From the NCBI GenBank assembly GCA_963971425.1, contig OZ020517.1, forward strand, positions 2,048,501 through 2,112,500: a DNA stretch of 64,000 nt. Reading direction: 5' to 3'. The stretch's first letter is position 1. Every line of letters begins with the position of its first letter. The notes under the pieces were generated by a model. That model saw nothing but the letters and a program-made list of their open reading frames with translations, had not been told where the DNA came from and made no database searches. Of the stretch, positions 57,919 to 64,000 are shown one piece after another. The translations under genes were made by a program, and so were the position numbers. Origin of the DNA: Bryoerythrophyllum caledonicum (taxonomy: Eukaryota; Streptophyta; Bryopsida; Pottiales; Pottiaceae).

Positions 57919-58266
57919 GGTAAGCCCCCTACAACCAACAAAATCCCATAGCCAACGCCTATAAAATTGAGGTGTATCCAACCTTCTTCCATCCCATTAC
58001 CACCAACAGAGCTCCAAATGGAGGTTTGCTACTAGACAAGACCCTTACTTTTGGTCGTTGGTTATGGGGTACCTAGTGTTGGCCACCCACTAAACATGGC
58101 TGCACACTTTGAAAATTCATAACTAATTCAGTTTTCATCGAAAAAATATGAAATCACTTGGATTGGAATTAAATTAAAATGGCTATCACTGAAAAGTAAT
58201 AGTATAACTATCTCCTCTCTCCATATATGCACATCCCTCAACTTGTCGGTTATAGGGGGGCTTACC
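57919..58266. mobile_element. TTAA-flanked MITE, GGTAAGCCCC family (copy 5)
   Basis: GGTAAGCCCCC after TTAA (57915-57918); GGGGGGCTTACC before TTAA (58267-58270). 348 bp. Confidence 0.75.
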
Positions 58267-59238
58267 TTAACCCTTAAACGCCAAAGCAACCAGAAATTGG
58301 CTCTCGGATGACATTGTTGGATGATAATCAACGTAAACAACTATTTTTCATCCAATTATTTTCTTAGGAGAGTTCCTTGAATGTACAAGCATTAGATGAT
58401 GATGAAACCGGCCTCATTGAGGTAATCATGTTTTATTTAAGAAAGAAAATGCTTGTGACACGGATCTCAATACAATGAAATTGAGAAACTTCTAGCTTTA
58501 GCTCTAAATCTGAATTCAAGCCTTCAAAATGATATTTATTGAATTTGAGTCCAACTAATGAAATGAAGCTAATGATGTCTAGTTTCCATACCATTTTGAA
58601 AATTAAAAAAATACGTAAAACTGAATAAGTTGTTGCAATTTGAAATTGGACCTATAATCGTGGTTCTAATTTTAGCCGAACACGGAACTTTCATTTAAAC
58701 TTGAAGTTTTGGCACTATAATGTCCACCTTTGGTGAAATTTTCAAATTTTTTTAGCATATTTGTAATTAATATGAATTTTCTTCACTTTTTCTCCAGAAA
58801 ATCACAATAAATCCAAATTTCCACACATTTATCTGTGATTTTTGTAACACAATTGAGACATATGATCTCATCTCTGAATTTTCACTTATGTTTGATGAGA
58901 AACTAGTGCATACGATTGATTGAAAATTTAGATTGATGCCACGGTCATAGGCTCCATAATAAAGGATTGAATCACAGAACTCCCAAAACGAAGACACTGG
59001 TCACCAACTTCAGAGAATTGGAAGAGATGTAGCCACAGTAGCACGTCGTGAACCCGAAAATCATGCACAGCATTCGAGGCTTCTTGTTGAAGTAGCAGTC
59101 TTCGCTCCTTCTGACGGAAGCACCCGACGAGGTGGGAGCAGACAAGACTTTCAATACACGGTGCAATAATGCCGGCAGTCTGTTTCGGGTGTGGGTGATC
59201 TACTCGCCCTGAAAGTCATGGACGCTACCGTGAATGAG

Positions 59239-59247
59239 TATAATATA
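59239..59247 (+). promoter_or_regulatory. TATA-like box upstream of HET gene 3
   Basis: TATAATATA in the same position as in cassettes 1 and 2. Confidence 0.35.
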
Positions 59248-60358
59248 TCGCACGTTGACTGAGAGGAGGGAAATCACCGGGCCCACATAGCGCCAAGCAG
59301 CGTCGCCCAGAGGCGCCGAACGTCATCTCTTCTTCCTTCTCTGTATGGCCTCTGGAGGTCAGCCCGCTCCATAAGTATTAGAGAAGCGCTTCGTGTGCCT
59401 ACGCGCTCGGCTTGCCCTCTACCTTGCATCAGCTGCTCTTGCTGTCGGGTCGACCTTCTGTATTTTCGTCTTGGTGGCGCTGTTCGGAGGCAGGTTGGCA
59501 GTGGAGATGCTGGACATCGGTCGCCGTCTCTTTGTGGCACAAGTGAGTGTCTTCAGAATCGTGATGAAATGTCGACAGTTTTGGGTGATAAATGACCCTC
59601 TGATCTTTGTTGATTGAGGTATAATTGTGGTGAATTTTCACAGTGGGATTGTGTAGAAGTCGGTGATTGTCATTGCGAGGAATGTCTCTTTTGCCTTCGA
59701 ACTGTGAGCACGGTGATTGTCTTAGGACTCGAATGAACGTTATTCTGCCACCTCAGTGAGGGTTGGTTGGATGGATCTGATATGCACGGCTCATATAGCA
59801 AGTCTTTGTATCTCAATACTTTGAATCTGCATAGATGTTCATTCTTAATGAGGGTTTGGACAAGTTCCGCATGTTCTTTGGCTGTTCTTTATTATCTTCC
59901 GAAATATCTTTGATAATATATTAATACCACTGAGCTGGGAATATGATCCTTCAGTTATACGTGTTATCCAGATACAAGTGGCTAACTTGACTGTTAAGGC
60001 TGTGCGTGGTTTATCAGGAAGTCGTTCCAGAGCTTCAGGATACACTCCGTTTTTGACACACGAGGTTCTGTAGGACATTCCGAGCATTTCGCGCCATTTT
60101 GAGGACTATCTGGGCCAGCTTTAGCTGCAGAGGATCTCCATCATGTACGAGATCTCAGTGTCAGTTTTCTGGTACGTCTGGCAGTTTCAATCCTATCTTT
60201 CAGCCGGAGGAAGCTGAGCACATGCATATATTCTTGTATGAACGTTTATTGGCATTGACCCTGGATAGGTCTGAAAGATCAGGGAAAGTGGAACAGGCGA
60301 TCTTCGCTCTCACACCAAGCCTTCCACTGCTACTGTTGTTGCGCCTTTGACCGGCCAG

Positions 60359-62590
60359 ATGTTCAGAGAGCCTGGAATACTGGAGATCCCAGCAGAAACG
60401 GAAAGTAGTTTGGAATATATCTGCGAAGTATGCAGTCAGCTCGATTTCGATTCACTTGGCCTTAAACCTCGAGACTTTCCGTTGCCTCACCGTTCTTTGG
60501 AGAGTGTCGATTCGAAAATCTCGGAAATCAAAGGAAGGGCTGGGACATGTGTTATCTGTAAGGAGGTGTTCGGGTTTTATACTGAATGGATAACCCAAAA
60601 CAAGGCTCTCTTAGGTTTCGAACGTTACCGGAAGGACGATATTGCTGAGTTTTGTATAGATATATTACAGTACAGACCGGATTCCTTTAAACGTAACAAG
60701 TTGGTCCGAATGTTTGTTCAACTAGGAATAAAAATATCGCCTGATGTACGTGAAAATCATCGTCCTCTTTTTCAGTTTCACAAATGGATTCCACAGTCTG
60801 GAGAAGGGATTGGGAAAAGTGCAGTAGAGCAACCTTACAACGGTCGTGAGAGGGGGGTACTAGTAAACCAAACACAACTTCTCGATTGGAAGAAAGCTTG
60901 CGACAAAAACCATGGTAACTCCTGCAAGTCAAACTCTAATATCATGGAGCACCTTGATTTCATTCGACTCATTGATGTACGGCCAAGGTGTGTTACAGTG
61001 AAAAAGGGTGTCGAGCTTGCGAACCTGGAGTATGCCGCCTTGAGCTATGTATGGGGTGGTAAGAACGCGCTGGGTCGGTGTAAAATGCCCAAGCTTATGA
61101 GACGTGGAGTGAACCGTGAAGGGGTCTTGCGGCAACCAGGGGCTCTGAAACCAGAGAAAGTACTTAGAACCATTGACGATGCCATGACGTTCGTAGGTGA
61201 AGGGCTTAAGTTAAAGTATCTTTGGGTTGATTGCCTCTGCATCATGCAAGATACTATAGCCGATCAAAAAATGTTCATTAATGCCATGGACTCCATTTAT
61301 GCTTGTGCGTCGGTGACCATTGTTGCAGCAGCAGGAGACAATGCTAATGCAGGGCTTCCCGGTATCAACTCACGCTATGAAGGAGAACGCATGGAACAGA
61401 ACCCTCTTCAAATCCGTAGAAGAGAGAAGCCGACGGTATCAATAGTACGAACACTTGACCTAGAGGGATCTAGTGAGTTAATATGTTCTGAATATAAGTA
61501 TGTTGGAGGATCTACATGGAGCACAAGAGGTTGGACCTTCCAAGAGAAGATCTTTTCTCGAAGAACATTCATATTCACCAAGATGCAAGTATATTGGGAA
61601 TGCCAAGCAGCCACATGGTGTGAAGATAGCATGTGGGAGACCACGGAACCTTCATTTTATCGTCATTGCTTTAATGCAGCTGAATTTCGCCTGCCCTGGA
61701 ACACTGTAGATGAAGGCGAATTTGATAGGAAATATGGAAAGTTGGTTGAGGAGTACACTGCACGGAAGTTGACACAAGAGAGCGATGGTCTGGATGCATT
61801 TACGGGTATTTTGAATGCCTTAGGAAGAGGAAGAGGTGTTCTTAAACTAGAGTTCAAGTGGGGTCTACCGTTGGCTTTCCTAGCCAATGCTCTGAAGTGG
61901 CGGTGTCATTTTTCTTATCCGGACCACAAAACCCTTCGCAGAAGAACTGAGAAACATCGCATTTCTAATGCCCGTAGTTGTCCATTTCCAAGCTGGTCAT
62001 GGGTTGGATGGGTGGGGAAGGTAGAAATGAGCTTTATAGTGAGAGCACTAACGCTCGGTTTGCATTTTCATTACCACGATGACATTGCGAAAAAACTTGT
62101 CAAGGTTGAGTGTCGTACAAGGGATCTCGATGGCATGATTCATCATATCAGAAAAGATGATGAGATCAACGTTCACATCAAACACAAAAAAGTTGAGAAA
62201 GCCTTGCGCAAGTTTGTTGCTTCAAACATATTATTCTTTTGGAGCAGCGCCACAAGATTCCGAATCGAAGTTTTTCAATCTTTCGGCCTCGTATTTTGTC
62301 GTCGTGAATTCGCCACGGGTGACCCCATTGAACTGGTAATTTATAAGCCGTGGCATATGCCATTACTTCCTCCACAGTCAACACATGATGAATATGAGCT
62401 TGTTGTCATTGGGACAGCTAAGACTATGTTGAGACCATTTAAAGGGGATGAAGATGAAGCTGAGTTAGCTGTGCTAGTATGCTCTGAAAATAAAAGTGAA
62501 GGCGTAGTATATCGGATGGGAGTCGTGGAGATCCCTCTTAGAGAGTGGAAGAGATGTGAACCAGAATGGAAATTGATTTGTCTTGGCTGA
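60359..62590 (+). CDS. HET-domain protein 3
   Basis: Intronless frame of 743 codons from the ATG of MFREPG. CEVC and CVIC pairs at the N-terminus; HET core motifs YAALSYVWG, YLWVDCLCIMQ, SIYACASVTIVAAAGDNANA and STWSTRGWTFQEKIFSRR are intact. It resembles copy 1 in some patches (FKGDEDE near 62440, CRTRDLDGMI near 62110) and copy 2 in others (LQDTIADQKM-like near 61245, ALKPEKVLRT), so it looks like a mosaic. It is unique in others: 60605-60760, 61475-61490, 61903-61945 (CHFSYPDHKTLR) and 62265-62345. Leader and 3' flank match the other copies. Function in plants unknown. Confidence 0.88.
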   Translation: MFREPGILEIPAETESSLEYICEVCSQLDFDSLGLKPRDFPLPHRSLESVDSKISEIKGRAGTCVICKEVFGFYTEWITQNKALLGFERYRKDDIAEFCIDILQYRPDSFKRNKLVRMFVQLGIKISPDVRENHRPLFQFHKWIPQSGEGIGKSAVEQPYNGRERGVLVNQTQLLDWKKACDKNHGNSCKSNSNIMEHLDFIRLIDVRPRCVTVKKGVELANLEYAALSYVWGGKNALGRCKMPKLMRRGVNREGVLRQPGALKPEKVLRTIDDAMTFVGEGLKLKYLWVDCLCIMQDTIADQKMFINAMDSIYACASVTIVAAAGDNANAGLPGINSRYEGERMEQNPLQIRRREKPTVSIVRTLDLEGSSELICSEYKYVGGSTWSTRGWTFQEKIFSRRTFIFTKMQVYWECQAATWCEDSMWETTEPSFYRHCFNAAEFRLPWNTVDEGEFDRKYGKLVEEYTARKLTQESDGLDAFTGILNALGRGRGVLKLEFKWGLPLAFLANALKWRCHFSYPDHKTLRRRTEKHRISNARSCPFPSWSWVGWVGKVEMSFIVRALTLGLHFHYHDDIAKKLVKVECRTRDLDGMIHHIRKDDEINVHIKHKKVEKALRKFVASNILFFWSSATRFRIEVFQSFGLVFCRREFATGDPIELVIYKPWHMPLLPPQSTHDEYELVVIGTAKTMLRPFKGDEDEAELAVLVCSENKSEGVVYRMGVVEIPLREWKRCEPEWKLICLG

Positions 62591-62619
62591 CAAATACCCA
62601 ATTTAAGAAGTATCTATGC

Positions 62620-62817
62620 TTACATGAGTTTTAGGATAGCATGTGCTCCTACACTCATGTATTTTCCATAGTTTGTTGTGAATACGTAGTTCAATTGTAC
62701 TTCTTCTGGCCTAGTTTGTTTCTTGAAAAATTGAGTGTCATCCTTGCAAGTATGATACTTCTCAACTAGCTTGTCCATTGTCAAAGGCTTGAATCTACAG
62801 GCTTTAACAAATGGCAA
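62620..62817 (-). CDS. Small convergent ORF downstream of HET gene 3 (hypothetical)
   Basis: 65 codons, MPFVKACRFKPLTMDKLVEK to KLM, nearly the same as the ORF after HET gene 1. Not recognised; possibly just the antisense of the HET 3' untranslated region. Confidence 0.25.
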   Translation of the reverse strand: MPFVKACRFKPLTMDKLVEKYHTCKDDTQFFKKQTRPEEVQLNYVFTTNYGKYMSVGAHAILKLM

Positions 62818-64000
62818 GTTATGTAATAGTGAGGTTCTAACGGATGAACATGACTATTGTAGCAATTTGAGCAATCTAGAAGTGTAAGGAATCTTACATT
62901 GTTTTCAATGATATAATTAGCTCCCAAATCTTCAATGTATATTTTTAATTTTGCATGTAATTACTTATGTTGTCACAAATAAGATACATCAACATTTGAA
63001 CGTTGCTAATTGTTCAAAACTTTACTTTTCTACAAAAGACATTATGTTGATTGTATCTTATGTAAAATCTTTGTTGTAGCATAAAACTCAACTCCAATAA
63101 TTTTGAAAGTTGATGAGTGATGCTTTGATCTTTGTTTGAGGTGTTGTTTGTTAATCTCTAGGTATGATAGTGAAATTTTGTGGGATTGTATGGGAATTTT
63201 TTTTTGGAAATGTGGTGCTAATTGTGAATATTGTAGTCCATGTCCCTTGGTGTAGAGCTGAAAGCATGTTGATTGTTTTGAGTTCAAATTAGCGTTATCA
63301 AGGTTTGGGTCTTTGTCTACTCTATCTTTCATCTTCCAAAACGTCTTTGATATTTGAGGAATAGCATCAAGCTAGGGTCCTGATTCCTCAATTGTACCTT
63401 AACCAAATACAAGTGGCCATCTTGAATTGTGGGATTGTAGGTGGAGGATTGGAAGGTTGTTTGGAGAACTTTAAGTTATTTTCATTTGTTTGACATGCAT
63501 AGATTTTGCAAGAAGTTGTCCTTTTGGGCCTCAAGGATGGTTTGTTTTAAATTTCGCTATAGAACACCCCCCGCATGCGTAGTTTACAAACTTCTTGTAG
63601 AATTTGAAGTACCTTCACATGTAAACCCTAATCCTAAACTCTCCCTACACTACTTAGTAATTAATTAAACCACATTACGCTACACACACTACAATACACT
63701 ACACTAATGTACCCTAAACCCTTCTCCTCACCCTCACTCTCATCACGCAATAAATGCCACCTATCAATTCACATCATACTCAAGCCTGACCTCTCTAGAT
63801 GTTCGGGAGTTGTTGGACTAGTTGTAGACATCTATAGCCCGAGGATGGGCTGCTTGCGGGGGCTGATACCCCTGGGACAGAATATCCATGCGGAGGGTAC
63901 AAGTTAATGCCGGCAGGCCTGGCGGGGCCCGCGAAGATGAGTGATGTATGGAATTGGGCGTCGGGCGTGCACTAGATTGCCCTCGCCACTAAGGGCGGGT

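Larger units (their letters stand above)
57866..64000 (+). repeat. HET cassette 3 (continues to the window end)
   Basis: TTGGCCAAG segment, MITE, AT-rich spacer (as in cassette 1), leader, HET gene 3 and the long 3' flank (63190-63830, as in cassette 2). It ends in the GC-rich block also seen at 18855-19010, where the Pack-type element's left arm begins. Confidence 0.8.

Overview
The window looks like nuclear DNA of a land plant, most likely a bryophyte (moss-like). Its host genes are split by short GT-AG introns: eS25, a RINT1/MAG2-type gene, a leucine-rich-repeat gene and a nucleoside hydrolase. The rest is packed with plant-style repeats. The lineage is inferred from gene content and was not tested. 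The main content is three long, intronless genes of the HET (heterokaryon incompatibility) domain family, a family best known from fungi. Nearly every other host gene is truncated or broken.

Layout. 1-7097: LINE 3' fragment, Harbinger-like fragment, then HET cassette 1 with a TTAA-flanked MITE, a leader and HET gene 1. 7098-8507: composite repeat with a Tc1/mariner remnant and a TTAA element. 8510-11050: PhoPQ-related (PqaA/AprA-type) gene cut off at its 3' end. 11053-18870: HET leader fragment, a third LINE fragment, then HET cassette 2. 18985-21392: Pack-type element with about 200-bp inverted repeats enclosing a host gene fragment. 21400-25800: AT-rich, nothing recognised. 25808-28570: broken hAT-type gene (minus). 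29280-32100: 36-bp tandem repeats and an unidentified minus-strand gene with a duplicated exon. 33425-36925: eS25 pseudogene, frameshifted nucleoside hydrolase and LRR fragment. 40476-42689: LINE, Harbinger and MITE again, running directly into a 5'-truncated RINT1/MAG2 gene (42690-44659). 44920-57243: second copy of the composite repeat, holding a TTAA element that contains a young Ty3/gypsy retrotransposon, which in turn contains a solo LTR. 57866-64000: HET cassette 3.

How it fits together. The cassettes share leader, TATA-like site, coding region and 3' flank, so the HET genes spread as a duplicated unit. Their proteins are almost the same over the HET core motifs but differ strongly in short patches, a pattern expected of recognition proteins under diversifying selection. 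The copy of the composite repeat at 8491-8494 keeps a single TTAA where the other copy holds about 10.9 kb of nested elements, so the order of insertion can be read directly. The density of broken host genes suggests a low-recombination region (for example pericentromere or sex chromosome); that is inference.
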